A stretch of DNA of 64,000 bases from Actinomyces sp. oral taxon 171 str. F0337 (GTDB taxonomy: Bacteria > Actinomycetota > Actinomycetes > Actinomycetales > Actinomycetaceae), in assembly GCF_005696555.1 (NCBI RefSeq), contig NZ_CP040005.1:744001-808000 (forward strand), in the 5' to 3' direction. Under the pieces are notes generated by a model. It was not told the DNA's origin. It ran no database searches and saw only the letters and a program-made list of their open reading frames with translations. Position 1 is the stretch's first letter. Every line of letters starts with the position of its first letter. Position numbers and translations under genes: made by a program. Below, piece by piece: positions 26,271-36,819 of this stretch.

Positions 26271-26909
26271 ATGAGCGCAGCGCCGCACACACCTGAGACC
26301 GCCCCTGGGATCACCGTTGCCACCGGCAACGCCGATGAGACCCGGGCACTCGGGGCTCGCCTGACCCGCCTGCTGCGCGCCGGCGACCTCGTGATGCTCT
26401 CCGGTGGGCTGGGGGCCGGTAAGACCACGCTCGCTCAGGGTATCGGTGCTGCCCTGGAAGTGCGTGGCCGGGTCTCTTCGCCGACCTTCATCATCGCCCG
26501 CGTGCACCCCGCCCTGTCCGACGGCCCCGACCTCATTCACGTCGACGCCTATCGGATCACCTCCCTGGAGGAGATCGACGCCCTCGACCTGGACTCCTCC
26601 CTGGACCGCGCCGTCACCCTGGTCGAGTGGGGCGAGGAGAAGGTGGAGGCCCTGAGCCCCAACCGCCTGGAGATCCAGATGCTCCGCCCCCACGGAGCCG
26701 TCCGCGCCGGGCACCCGCAGGCCGACGACGTCCCCGCCGGGGTCGAGCACGCTGCCGGCTCGGTGACGGGGGAGCCGGTCGTGGACCTCGGTGAGGTCGA
26801 CGACGGCAACCGGACGATCATCATGCGCGCCGTCGGTCCGCGCTGGGCCGACGTCGACCTGAGCCCGCTGGCCGCAGACGCCTCCTCCCAGCCTGGAGCA
26901 CCGCTGTGA
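26271..26909 (+). CDS. tsaE: tRNA t6A biosynthesis ATPase TsaE
   Basis: ATPase that drives turnover of the TsaB-TsaD complex, which adds threonylcarbamoyl to A37 of ANN-decoding tRNAs. 212 residues. P-loop GGLGAGKTTLAQG at 45-57, SSPTF, DAYRI, and LVEWGEE are the family motifs, ending near residue 130. The 80-residue remainder includes a Gly/Val-rich insert and is longer than in E. coli. ATG 26271 has GAGGAGG six bases upstream. Its stop overlaps the next gene (GTGA). Confidence 0.95.
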   Translation: MSAAPHTPETAPGITVATGNADETRALGARLTRLLRAGDLVMLSGGLGAGKTTLAQGIGAALEVRGRVSSPTFIIARVHPALSDGPDLIHVDAYRITSLEEIDALDLDSSLDRAVTLVEWGEEKVEALSPNRLEIQMLRPHGAVRAGHPQADDVPAGVEHAAGSVTGEPVVDLGEVDDGNRTIIMRAVGPRWADVDLSPLAADASSQPGAPL

Positions 26910-27955
26910 ACACTCCCACCACCGTGGCGCCGGTCCGCGACGCCATCCCCATCCGACCCACCCGACGCCTCCAGGGCTCCGGACACCTGATCCGACCTGC
27001 TCTGGCGGCGACGTTCCTGTGTCTCTGCCTCCTGCCCCTGGGGGAGGCCCGGGCCGTTGCCGACACCGGCCCTCGGGTCGCGCCGATCACGTCCGTCGGT
27101 GGCGTCATGGGGGTGTCGACCGATGCCGAATCGCGTGACGAGGCCAAGGCACTCATGGAGAGCGACTGCGTCGCGCAGGTGCGTCAGAGCACCGGCGAGC
27201 AGGGCGATATCACGGTGGGTGACCCGCGGAGCGTCTACACCTGGGCGTCCGGCTTCCTCGATGGCTCCCAGCCCTCCGCACAACCCGTCGACACCGGTGA
27301 CTGGGCCGCGACCGTCTCCTCCGGCGGCAAGCCGGTCGGTCTTCTCGAGGTGGTCCATGACAAGGGGCACACCACCTGCACCCCCGTGTTCGACGATGAC
27401 CTGGCCACCGACGTCGACCAGATGGGCGAGGCCCACCTCGTCCACGACCGCAACGCCAACGCCTGGTACTCGCTGAGCGGTACCACGGTGACGGCTATGG
27501 GGGAGGCCGCCACCCGGCGCCTGGCCGGCCCCATCGAGCTGCGCGACTACGGAGAGGTCCTGCGTGAGCGCGCCGGCTCCAAGCCCAAGACCTCCGCCGG
27601 TCAGAGTGAGGAGCGCTCCACCACGGGGGGCTGGACGATCTGGGGCCCGGTCCTGGCGGTCGTTGTCGTCGGGCTCGTCACCGTCGTCATCACGGTCCGT
27701 CATGAGCGCAAGGTGACCGCCCCACTGCGCCAGGCCCGCAACCGCGCCGACATGGCCGAGCGCGCCGACCGGCTCAGCCGGGATGGGGCCGACAACCATG
27801 GTGCCGCGGTGCGGCGGGGCATCCCCCGCGCCGCCATTGACCTGTCCCTCCTCGGGGACGGAGCTGAGGGCGACGCCGATACCACTGCCGGTGAGACCCT
27901 GGGGGACACGATCCCCGAGAGCCGCGTCAACTCGCCGCGAGACCCGAGGGCATAG
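26906..27955 (+). CDS. Membrane-anchored protein of unknown function in the t6A operon
   Basis: 349 residues, not recognised. A hydrophobic segment at about 31-50 followed by ARA-VAD looks like a signal peptide. The exported part (about 50-240) has two cysteines (ESDCVAQ and TTCTPV) that could form a disulfide. A transmembrane helix at about 250-272 is followed by RHERK and a 75-residue charged cytoplasmic tail. So it is probably a single-pass surface protein with its C-terminus inside. It starts at GTG 26906, overlapping tsaE, and ends 9 bases before tsaB; co-expression with t6A genes says little about its job. Confidence 0.75.
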   Translation: MNTPTTVAPVRDAIPIRPTRRLQGSGHLIRPALAATFLCLCLLPLGEARAVADTGPRVAPITSVGGVMGVSTDAESRDEAKALMESDCVAQVRQSTGEQGDITVGDPRSVYTWASGFLDGSQPSAQPVDTGDWAATVSSGGKPVGLLEVVHDKGHTTCTPVFDDDLATDVDQMGEAHLVHDRNANAWYSLSGTTVTAMGEAATRRLAGPIELRDYGEVLRERAGSKPKTSAGQSEERSTTGGWTIWGPVLAVVVVGLVTVVITVRHERKVTAPLRQARNRADMAERADRLSRDGADNHGAAVRRGIPRAAIDLSLLGDGAEGDADTTAGETLGDTIPESRVNSPRDPRA

Positions 27956-27958
27956 GCT
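27953..27958 (+). promoter_or_regulatory. tsaB -10 box, leaderless type
   Basis: TAGGCT, six bases before GTG 27965, overlapping the end of the preceding gene. It suggests an internal promoter. Confidence 0.5.
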
Positions 27959-27964
27959 GGCCCG

Positions 27965-28723
27965 GTGCGAATCCTCTCCATCGACTCCTCCCTGGGGACA
28001 CAGCTCGCGGTCGTCGACACCGCTCCCACGACTGACGGCTCATTCGCTCTGCAGGTGCTGAGCCAGGACGAGCAGGCCGATACCCGCCGTCACGCCGAGT
28101 CCCTGGGCCAGATGCTCTCTCAGGCCCTGTCGGCTCCCGAGGTGGCCGAGCGCCCGCTGGACGCCGTGGTCGCCGCCACCGGTCCAGCCCCCTTCACCGG
28201 GCTGCGGGCCGGACTGGTGACGGCCGGGGTCATCGGGCGCACCCGGGGCGTCCCCGTCCACGGCGTCTCCAGCCTCGACGCCGTCGCCCGCCGCGCCCTC
28301 GACGGCCTCGAAGCCCACGAGAGGCGGAAGGACCCCGTCGTCCTGGTCGCCACGGACGCCCGCAGGCGCGAGGTCTATGCGGCGCTCTTCCGCGCCAACG
28401 GTCCCGATGACGTCACCCGCCTGACCGAGATCTGCGTCTGCTCCCCGGCTCAGGTCGTCGAGCGCATTGCCGAGCAGGCGCCGCGGCAGGGCGGCGGAGT
28501 TGACACCATCGACGTCGTGGCCGGTTCCGGAGCCGCCCTCTACCCCGAGCTGGCGGAGACGGTCTCCTGCCACGAGGCCCTGGCCCCCGTCTCCGGTGAC
28601 GCCCTCACCCAGGTGCGCATCGCCCTGGCCCGCCTCGAGCGCGGCGAGGAGCTGAGTACGCAGCCGCTCTACCTGCGTCACGCCGACGTGCAGATGCCGG
28701 CCGCGCGCAAGCGCGTGCGCTGA
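27965..28723 (+). CDS. tsaB: tRNA t6A biosynthesis protein TsaB
   Basis: Non-catalytic partner of TsaD. 252 residues of the ASKHA fold: ILSIDSSLGT at the N-terminus, RRHAESLGQML, and GPAPFTGLRAGL, the most conserved block. It is longer than the E. coli protein in the central loop. tsaE lies two genes upstream, while tsaD is separated by the sdh operon. The start is GTG 27965. Confidence 0.94.
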   Translation: MRILSIDSSLGTQLAVVDTAPTTDGSFALQVLSQDEQADTRRHAESLGQMLSQALSAPEVAERPLDAVVAATGPAPFTGLRAGLVTAGVIGRTRGVPVHGVSSLDAVARRALDGLEAHERRKDPVVLVATDARRREVYAALFRANGPDDVTRLTEICVCSPAQVVERIAEQAPRQGGGVDTIDVVAGSGAALYPELAETVSCHEALAPVSGDALTQVRIALARLERGEELSTQPLYLRHADVQMPAARKRVR

Positions 28724-28748
28724 TCCCAGGACCAAGAAGGTCACTGAG

Positions 28749-29324
28749 ATGCCCGAGGTGACGGGACTGGGCTGGGCTCCCAGGGTGCGGGAGATGGCGG
28801 TGGAGGACCTGGAGGCCGTCGCCCGCCTCGAGGGTGAGCTGTTCGGGGCCGAGGCCTGGAGCCGTGACCTGCTGGCCGCCGAGCTGAAGGCCTCCCACGG
28901 GCCCCGGGCGGACCGCCGCTACGTCGTCGTCGAGTCCGATGCTGCGGATCGTGACGGCGGGGGCGGACTGGACGGGCCGCGGCTCCTGGGCTACGCCGGT
29001 CTCTACCACGCCGGCGGCCTGTCCGGCGCGGACTTGCTGACCATCGCCACCATCCCGTCCGCGCGCGGACGAGGGATCGCCTCTGTCATGCTCATCGAGC
29101 TCGTCTCCACCGCCCGAGAGGTGGGCTGTCCCGATGTCCTGCTGGAGGTGCGTCAGTCCAACGGAGCAGCCCAGCGGCTCTACGCCAGGCATGGGTTCGT
29201 CCCCATCGGCCGGCGCCGTCGCTATTACCAGGCGCCGCCTGAGGACGCCGTGGTCATGCGGTTGACACTGCGCCCGCGCCCAGGACCGGTGGGGGCCGAG
29301 GCCGGTGAGTCGAACCCGATCTGA
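28749..29324 (+). CDS. rimI: GNAT acetyltransferase, RimI-like
   Basis: Probable N-alpha-acetyltransferase of ribosomal protein S18 or another protein. 191 residues. The GNAT core has LLGYAGLY, LLTIATIPSARGRGIAS, which contains the acetyl-CoA pyrophosphate loop, LLEVRQSNGAAQRLYARHGF and the C-terminal YY in RRYYQ. The usual RimI length is about 150; the additional residues are an insert before strand 4 and a short tail. It lies 25 bases after tsaB with AAGAAGG upstream of its ATG. tsaB-rimI-tsaD is the common order in Actinobacteria; here tsaD lies 5.6 kb away. Confidence 0.92.
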   Translation: MPEVTGLGWAPRVREMAVEDLEAVARLEGELFGAEAWSRDLLAAELKASHGPRADRRYVVVESDAADRDGGGGLDGPRLLGYAGLYHAGGLSGADLLTIATIPSARGRGIASVMLIELVSTAREVGCPDVLLEVRQSNGAAQRLYARHGFVPIGRRRRYYQAPPEDAVVMRLTLRPRPGPVGAEAGESNPI

Positions 29325-29653
29325 GCCTGAGGATGAGCCTGATGAGCAGCCTCTCCAGGACTAGGCCGTTGTGTCCGACTGGCTGGATTGCGCTGGGACC
29401 GAAGAAGCAGATGGGTGCCGTAGTAATCGGAAATAAACACGGTCCTCGGAGAGGGTGGCGGCAAGTGTCGGCGACTTCACAGATTTGTCTGACGCCCCTG
29501 TGACGAAAAGGTGGCTTCAGGTGGCGGTCTCAGCATATTTTGCGGTGTTGAATGATGAACCGAGATTCGATGAGATTCCCGTGATTCTGCGGATCGCAGC
29601 GCTAACTGTGCTGGTAGGGGCCCAGATGGGACCAACGGGACCGCGTGCCCGGC
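29325..29653 (+). other. Long upstream region of the sdh operon
   Basis: No gene is supported. The stretch has lower GC in its middle (about 29400-29620), which fits a promoter and regulatory region for sdhCAB. No clear operator palindrome or terminator hairpin was seen. Confidence 0.5.
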
Positions 29654-29659
29654 TAGCCT
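29654..29659 (+). promoter_or_regulatory. sdhC -10 box, leaderless type
   Basis: TAGCCT, six bases before GTG 29666. Confidence 0.55.
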
Positions 29660-29665
29660 TCTGCC

Positions 29666-30478
29666 GTGGCCAAAACATCTGCTCCTTCCCTGAAGAGGCG
29701 GACCGCCTTCTCCACGACCGTCTTCATGAAGCGCATGATGGCGATCTCGGGGCTGGTGTTCCTGTTCTTCGTCCTCTTCCACGCCTACGGCAACCTCCAC
29801 TACTTCGAGGGTGAGGTTGCTTACGACCACTATGCCGTGTTCCTGCGAGCGCTGCTGGTGCCGATCATGCCTTACGGCGGTGTCCTGTGGATCCTCCGCC
29901 TTGCTCTCATGGCCTGCCTCCTGGCTCACGCCGGCAGCGCCTTCCACCTGTGGGCGCGCAACAAGCGGGCCCGCGGCAACGACAAGTACGCCGTCAAGAA
30001 GCCCGGCGCCGAGTACTTCGCCTCCCGCTACGCCATGCGCACCATGCGTTGGGGCGGTGTCATCCTCCTGCTGTTCATCATCTGGCACCTCCTGCAGTAC
30101 ACCACCCTGTCACTGACGCCGGGAGGGAAGTACGTGCACGGACGGGCCTACCTCAACATGTACTACGGCTTCCAGCTGTGGTGGGTGTGGCTCATCTACG
30201 CGGTCGCGCTGGCCGCCCTGTGCCTGCACGTGTGGCACGGCGTGTGGTCCGCCCTGCAGACACTGGGTGCGGTGCGAGGAAGCACCATCCCCTTCATCCG
30301 GCTGATCGCCTTCGTGCTGGCCTTCGCGCTGTTCGCCGCCTTCATGGCTGTTCCGACGGCGATCCTCTTCGGCTATGTCGATGCCCCCATGGCCACCGCC
30401 GACTACTACCCGCAGTTCTGTGACGCGATCGGCTCCTCCGCCGAGCACTTCGCCGAGTGTGCTGCGGCGACCCACTGA
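29666..30478 (+). CDS. sdhC: Succinate dehydrogenase cytochrome b subunit
   Basis: Membrane anchor of complex II. 270 residues with five hydrophobic helices. Histidines in helices (LFFVLFHAYGN, LLAHAGSAFHLW, IIWHLLQYT, LCLHVWHGVW) are those that ligate two b hemes in the single-subunit anchors of Bacillus-type and actinobacterial enzymes, which usually reduce menaquinone. There is no separate sdhD, as expected for this class. Gene order sdhC-sdhA-sdhB with 12 and -4 bp spacings shows a single operon. Confidence 0.94.
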   Translation: MAKTSAPSLKRRTAFSTTVFMKRMMAISGLVFLFFVLFHAYGNLHYFEGEVAYDHYAVFLRALLVPIMPYGGVLWILRLALMACLLAHAGSAFHLWARNKRARGNDKYAVKKPGAEYFASRYAMRTMRWGGVILLLFIIWHLLQYTTLSLTPGGKYVHGRAYLNMYYGFQLWWVWLIYAVALAALCLHVWHGVWSALQTLGAVRGSTIPFIRLIAFVLAFALFAAFMAVPTAILFGYVDAPMATADYYPQFCDAIGSSAEHFAECAAATH

Positions 30479-30490
30479 GAGTGAACGACT

Positions 30491-32487
<1,997 letters not shown>

Positions 32488-32491
<4 letters not shown>

Positions 32492-33258
32492 ACATCAAGC
32501 TCAAGATCTGGCGCCAGAAGAACAAGGACTCGAAGGGCCACTTCGAGGAGTACGCCATGAGCGGGATCGAGGAGCACATGAGCTTCCTCGAGGTCCTCGA
32601 CCTGCTCAATGAGCAGCTCTTCGCCGAGGGCAAGGAGCCGGTGGCCTTCGACTCCGACTGCCGCGAGGGCATCTGCGGTCAGTGCGGTGTGGTCATCAAC
32701 GGGCAGGCCCACGGGCCCATCCGCTCGACCACCTGCCAGCTGCACATGCGCCACCTGGCGGAGGACCCCTCCTTCAAGGACGGCTCCACCATCACGATCG
32801 AGCCCTGGCGCTCCACCGGCTTCCCGGTGCTGCGTGACCTCATCGTGGACCGCTCCGCCCTGGACCGCATCGTCCAGGCCGGTGGCTACATCTCGGTCAA
32901 CACCGGTGGGGCTCCGGAGGCCCACTCGGTGCCCGTACAGAAGGAGAAGGCCGACGCCGCCTTCGAGGCGGCCGCCTGCATCGGCTGCGGCGCCTGCGTG
33001 GCGGCCTGCCCCAACGCCTCGGCCATGCTGTTCACCGGTGCGAAGATCTCGCACCTGGGCCTGCTGCCGCAGGGCCAGCCCGAGCGCCTCGCTCGCGTGG
33101 TGAGCATGCTCAACCAGCACGACGCCGAGGGCTTCGGCGGCTGCACGAACATCGGTGAGTGCGCGGCCGTGTGCCCCAAGTCGGTTCCGCTCGAGGTCAT
33201 CTCTCGCCTCAACCGGGATCTTGGCCACGCTGTGTGGAAGGGCCAGCACGCCCACTGA
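32488..33258 (+). CDS. sdhB: Succinate dehydrogenase iron-sulfur subunit
   Basis: Carries electrons from FAD to the quinone through three Fe-S clusters. 256 residues from GTG 32488, which overlaps the sdhA stop (GTGA). The [2Fe-2S] ligands are in [13 protein letters not shown] and later RSTTC; cluster cysteines [13 protein letters not shown] and, further on, [18 protein letters not shown] bind the [4Fe-4S] and [3Fe-4S] clusters. A long hairpin follows at 33279. Confidence 0.95.
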
Positions 33259-33278
33259 CCTCTGACCTGCCTCATACA

Positions 33279-33342
33279 CCGAGCCGGGCATTCTTCGCGT
33301 ACCCCAACGGAATTTTTGTAGGGCTACGCGAAGAATGCTCGG
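33279..33342 (+). terminator. Long hairpin after sdhB
   Basis: GCATTCTTCGCGTA (33288-33301) pairs perfectly with 33325-33338, extended by CCGAG/CTCGG on the outside with a 4-base bulge. The five Ts are in the loop rather than after the stem, so it is not a textbook terminator. It lies between two convergent genes and could serve both. Confidence 0.6.
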
Positions 33343-33356
33343 ATCGACGTCGGGCG

Positions 33357-34046
33357 CTAGCCGTCGATGGTGACACTGACCCCGGTGAAGTCGGGGATCC
33401 GGGGAGTACTCGGATCGGCCTCGGGGACGCCGTCGCCCACGAGGAGGATCTGGGCGCCGGCGCGCTGGGCGGCGATGTAACCGGAGGCGGCATCCTCCAG
33501 CACCAGGCAGGAGGCGATCGGCATCCCCAGGAGCTCGGCGGCCATGAGGTAGGCGTCGGGGTCCGGCTTACCGCGCTCGACGTCGTCAGCGGAGACGACG
33601 ACGGAGGGAATGGGGACCCCGGCCTCCTCCATGCGCACCCGCATGAGCTCAATCGGAGCAGAGGTCACCAGGGCCAGAGGAACACCGATCTCGATGAGTG
33701 CGGTCACCAGAGCCGCAGCGCCGGGGATCTCCGCCATCCTCCCCGCCGTGCGCACGATCTCCTCCCGGGCGAAGCGCTCGTAGATGGCGTCGCGCTCCTC
33801 CGCCGCCAGGGTCGGCAGGAACCGGCGGATCGTGTCGAGGCCGGTACGGCCGGGGGAGTAGGCCATGATCTCGTCGAAGCGCTCACTCATGCCGTAATCG
33901 CGGGCGAAGGAGCTCCACATCGACTCCACGACCGCCGAGGAGTCCACGAGCGTGCCGTCCATGTCGCACAGGACCGCCTCGGCCCGGGCCAGAGGCACCG
34001 GCTCATCAGTGGAGCCGCCCGATGACGACAACAGTTGAACGGACAC
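33357..34046 (-). CDS. HAD-family phosphatase, beta-phosphoglucomutase-like
   Basis: 229 residues. Motif I AVLCDMDGTLVDSS with the nucleophile Asp near residue 25, a helical cap inserted after it, motif II LVTSAP, motif III Lys in RGKPDPDAY and motif IV LVLEDAASG. This matches the subgroup that includes beta-phosphoglucomutase and small sugar-phosphate phosphatases. The natural substrate cannot be told. Start GTG 34046 has AGGAGG four bases upstream. The gene converges with sdhB. Confidence 0.88.
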   Translation of the reverse strand: MSVQLLSSSGGSTDEPVPLARAEAVLCDMDGTLVDSSAVVESMWSSFARDYGMSERFDEIMAYSPGRTGLDTIRRFLPTLAAEERDAIYERFAREEIVRTAGRMAEIPGAAALVTALIEIGVPLALVTSAPIELMRVRMEEAGVPIPSVVVSADDVERGKPDPDAYLMAAELLGMPIASCLVLEDAASGYIAAQRAGAQILLVGDGVPEADPSTPRIPDFTGVSVTIDG

Positions 34047-34137
34047 GGTGCCTCCTGAGACGAAGCCGACGGAAGGGTGCGGAAACGCGGACACGAGTGT
34101 GATTCAGGATATCAACGAAGGAGACAGCCAGGCTGGG

Positions 34138-34755
34138 CTATGCCCACACCCCGGAGGCGCCGCGACGGTGGGAGCCGACCAGGTGGGTGTCAACGATCCC
34201 GATCGCCTCCATGAGGGCGTACATCGTCGTCGGACCGACGAAGCGGAAACCGCGGCGCTTGAGCTCGCGGGACAGGGCCGCCGACTGCGGTGACTGGGTG
34301 GGGATGTCCGCGAGTCGGTGCGGTCGTGGGGTCGTCTCCGGCTGGTAGGACCACACGAGGCCCGCCAGGCCGCCGTCGACGTCATCGGCCTGTCTCAGAC
34401 GCAAGGCTGCGCGGGCGTTGGTGATGGTGGCCAGGATCTTGGCCCGGTTGCGCACGATCCGCGCGTCTCCCAGCAACCGGTCCACGTCCTCCTCCCCGAA
34501 GCCGGCCACCGCCTCCGGGACGAATCCGGCGAAGGACTCACGGAAGGCCGGCCTCTTGCGCAGGATCGTCGCCCAGGACAGGCCCGACTGGAAGGCCTCC
34601 AGGCTCAGACGCTCGAACACGCCCCGCTCATCGCGCACCGGCATGCCCCACTCGGTATCGTAGTACTCGCGCAGCAACGGGTCGGCGGCGGCCCAGGCCG
34701 GCCGGGCCAGGCCATCGTCACCCACTACCAGGTCCGGGTTGTCGGGCTCCGTCAC
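34138..34755 (-). CDS. tag: DNA-3-methyladenine glycosylase I, lacking zinc ligands
   Basis: Removes 3-methyladenine from alkylated DNA. 205 residues. YYDTEWGMPV, FERLSLEAFQSGLSW, the Glu of the same block, RKRPAFRESF and GFRFVGPTTMYALMEAIG are Tag family blocks. In E. coli Tag two Cys and two His bind a structural zinc. Here the protein has no Cys at all and the first His position reads YYD instead of YHD, so the zinc site appears absent; this is seen directly once aligned from memory. GTG 34755 is chosen for GAGGAGG six bases upstream. Confidence 0.87.
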   Translation of the reverse strand: MTEPDNPDLVVGDDGLARPAWAAADPLLREYYDTEWGMPVRDERGVFERLSLEAFQSGLSWATILRKRPAFRESFAGFVPEAVAGFGEEDVDRLLGDARIVRNRAKILATITNARAALRLRQADDVDGGLAGLVWSYQPETTPRPHRLADIPTQSPQSAALSRELKRRGFRFVGPTTMYALMEAIGIVDTHLVGSHRRGASGVWA

Positions 34756-34900
34756 GGGTGCCTCCTCGTCGGTGATGCGTGAGAGTCGTCCGGCCAATAT
34801 CGCATCCCGGTCGACTCGTCCCAACGGTAGCGGTGACGGCGGCCTCGTGGTCCATGCCCGCCTCACCCAGGCCTTGTCCGTCGCCTGCGTCGGCAAGCGA

Positions 34901-34906
34901 TAGGCT
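34901..34906 (+). promoter_or_regulatory. tsaD -10 box, leaderless type
   Basis: TAGGCT, eight bases before GTG 34915. Confidence 0.5.
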
Positions 34907-34914
34907 GTGGACCT

Positions 34915-35961
34915 GTGAGCGACCCCCTCATTCTCGGTATCGAGTCCACCTGCGACGAGACCGGCGTGGCCCTCGTGCGCGGCCGCGAGCTCCTCGCCGA
35001 CGTCACCGCCACCTCCATGGACCAGTACGCGCGCTTCGGCGGCATCATCCCCGAGATCGCCTCACGCGCCCACCTGGAGTCCTTCCTGCCGACCCTCGAC
35101 GCCGCGCTGGAGAAGTCCGGTGTCGACCTCAGCGAGGTGGACGTCGTCGCCGTGTGTGCCGGTCCCGGGCTCGTCGGCTCCCTGACCGTCGGTATCTCCG
35201 CCGCCAAGGCGCTGGCTGCGAGCCTGAACCGACCGGTCTACGGCGTCAACCACGTCATCGGCCACCTGGCAGTCGACGAGCTGGTCGACGGTCCCCTGCC
35301 GGAGCGCTTCGTCGGACTCATCGTCTCCGGCGGCCACTCGAATCTTCTGTGCATCCGGGACATCGCCACCGACGTCGTCGAGCTCGGTGGCACTCTCGAC
35401 GACGCCGCCGGCGAGGCCTTCGACAAGGTCGGCCGGCTCCTGGGCCTGCCCTACCCCGGTGGCCCGCACGTGGACCGGCTCTGCCAGGAGGGCGACCGCA
35501 GTGCCATCCGCTTCCCCCGAGGTCTGGCCGCAGGCAAGGACAAGGAGCGCCACCGCTACGACTTCTCCTTCTCCGGCCTTAAGACCGCCGTGGCCCGCTA
35601 CGTCGAGTCCCTGGAGGACGCCGGCCAGGAGGTACCCGGTGCCGACGTCTGCGCAGCCTTCTCGGAGGCCGTCAACGACTCCCTGACGGCCAAGGCGGTC
35701 CAGGCCTGCCTGGACACCGGCTGTGACACGCTCGTCGTCGGGGGCGGCTACTCGGCCAACTCCCGCCTGCGGTCCCTGGCCGCTGAGCGCTGCGAGGAGG
35801 CCGGAATCGCCTTGCGTCTGCCGCCGCTGCGCTTCTGCACCGATAATGGTGCACAGATCGCCGCCCTGGGGTCAGCGGCGGTGCGAGCCGGTGTCGCCCC
35901 TAGTCCCATGGACTTCGCCCCGGACTCAGGGATGCCGTTGGACGTCAGCATCGCCCACTGA
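34915..35961 (+). CDS. tsaD: tRNA N6-threonylcarbamoyladenosine transferase TsaD
   Basis: Catalytic subunit that transfers the threonylcarbamoyl group to A37 of tRNA. 348 residues. ASKHA fold with LGIESTCDETGVAL at the N-terminus, metal-binding NHVIGHL (H-x-x-x-H), SGGHSNLL, GRLLGLPYPGGP, GGGYSANSRLR and the C-terminal CTDNGAQIAALG with the third metal ligand. Start GTG 34915 follows a -10-like box. Its last 36 bases overlap the end of the convergent TetR gene. Confidence 0.96.
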   Translation: MSDPLILGIESTCDETGVALVRGRELLADVTATSMDQYARFGGIIPEIASRAHLESFLPTLDAALEKSGVDLSEVDVVAVCAGPGLVGSLTVGISAAKALAASLNRPVYGVNHVIGHLAVDELVDGPLPERFVGLIVSGGHSNLLCIRDIATDVVELGGTLDDAAGEAFDKVGRLLGLPYPGGPHVDRLCQEGDRSAIRFPRGLAAGKDKERHRYDFSFSGLKTAVARYVESLEDAGQEVPGADVCAAFSEAVNDSLTAKAVQACLDTGCDTLVVGGGYSANSRLRSLAAERCEEAGIALRLPPLRFCTDNGAQIAALGSAAVRAGVAPSPMDFAPDSGMPLDVSIAH

Positions 35962-36699
35962 AACCGGCTGCTCTCCAGCATCCGTTGCGCTCAGGGCCCG
36001 GCCAGCGGCCACTCCCCGGATGATGATCTCGATCTTGCGGTCCAGGCCACCCCGCTCCAGCCAGGTCTCGTTCGGAGTCAGTGCCTCCGGCAGACCCGGC
36101 GCCTGTGTGGTAGCCGCAAGCCGGCTCGCCTCTTGCAGTCCCGTGGAGTTGTCCCGGCCGGAGGAGAAGGTGCTCGGTGCCGGTTCCTGCCCTGACGTCG
36201 GTGCGGGCATCCCGGAGCGTCCGACGGGGGAGCGCATGATCTCGATCTGTGCGTGCGTGGAGATAACGGTATCGCCGACGAAGTCCAGAACCACTCCGGC
36301 CTCCTCGGTGCTCAGTCCTCCGTCGACCAGGACCTGACACGCCTCGGACACAGGTCCGGCGAAGAGCTGATGCGCCCAGGGCACCCCCATGATGACGCCG
36401 GCCAGGCCGGGGTGGCGCTCCAGCATCGCCCAGATGGCCTCAGCATGTACTCGGACCGTATCGGGCCAGCTCGCCCTGGGAGAGGGGATCTCGACCTGCG
36501 CGGCGATCCGCTCCAGGCAGGCGGCCAGAAGGTCTTCGCGTGAGGAGATCGTCCGGTACAGCCCGGAGACCGCCACGCCCATGCGCTTGGCCACGGCGGT
36601 GAGCGTGAACTCCGCGATGCCGAGCCCAAGTGCAGCCTCGACCACGTCGTCGCGAGTGAACCCGGGCCGTGGGCCCGTGGGCTTGCCCAGTCGTGCCAT
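35926..36699 (-). CDS. TetR-family regulator divergent from the ABC-ABC transporter
   Basis: 257 residues. N-terminal TetR helix-turn-helix at about 14-55 (FTRDDVVEAALGLG, TLTAVAKRMGVAVSGLYRTISSREDLL). The ligand domain follows, then a Pro/Ser-rich linker (about 180-215) and a tail. Start ATG 36699 has TACGGT six bases upstream, the leaderless pattern. It is divergently transcribed from the ABC transporter across 120 bases that hold a 14-bp palindrome, so it most likely controls that gene and itself. The 3' end overlaps tsaD by 36 bases, an unusual convergent overlap that may reflect an extended tail. Confidence 0.87.
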   Translation of the reverse strand: MARLGKPTGPRPGFTRDDVVEAALGLGIAEFTLTAVAKRMGVAVSGLYRTISSREDLLAACLERIAAQVEIPSPRASWPDTVRVHAEAIWAMLERHPGLAGVIMGVPWAHQLFAGPVSEACQVLVDGGLSTEEAGVVLDFVGDTVISTHAQIEIMRSPVGRSGMPAPTSGQEPAPSTFSSGRDNSTGLQEASRLAATTQAPGLPEALTPNETWLERGGLDRKIEIIIRGVAAGRALSATDAGEQPVSVGDADVQRHP

Positions 36700-36705
36700 G
36701 GTCCA

Positions 36706-36711
36706 ACCGTA
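36706..36711 (-). promoter_or_regulatory. TetR gene -10 box, leaderless type
   Basis: TACGGT on the minus strand, six bases before ATG 36699. Confidence 0.45.
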
Positions 36712-36752
36712 ATGCGTTCGCAGAATGCTTGCCCGTGGTTCAGCACAGAGAG

Positions 36753-36766
36753 TAAGGTGCACCTTA
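36753..36766 (+). promoter_or_regulatory. 14-bp palindromic operator between TetR and ABC genes
   Basis: TAAGGTGCACCTTA is a perfect palindrome 54 bases before the transporter start. It could be the TetR site. Its AGG/CCT arms also recall iron-regulator (DtxR/IdeR) boxes, but the arm spacing is too short for the standard 19-bp box. Confidence 0.6.
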
Positions 36767-36819
36767 ACCAGAACTGAAGGACTTTCAGTATTAGATCTGG
36801 CACTGGATGGAGGCTCCTG

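Noticed and set aside
36753-36766. Calling the palindrome a DtxR/IdeR iron box
   Set aside because: The arms are only four bases apart at AGG-CCT, unlike the 19-bp consensus, and a TetR gene is adjacent; kept as an unassigned operator.
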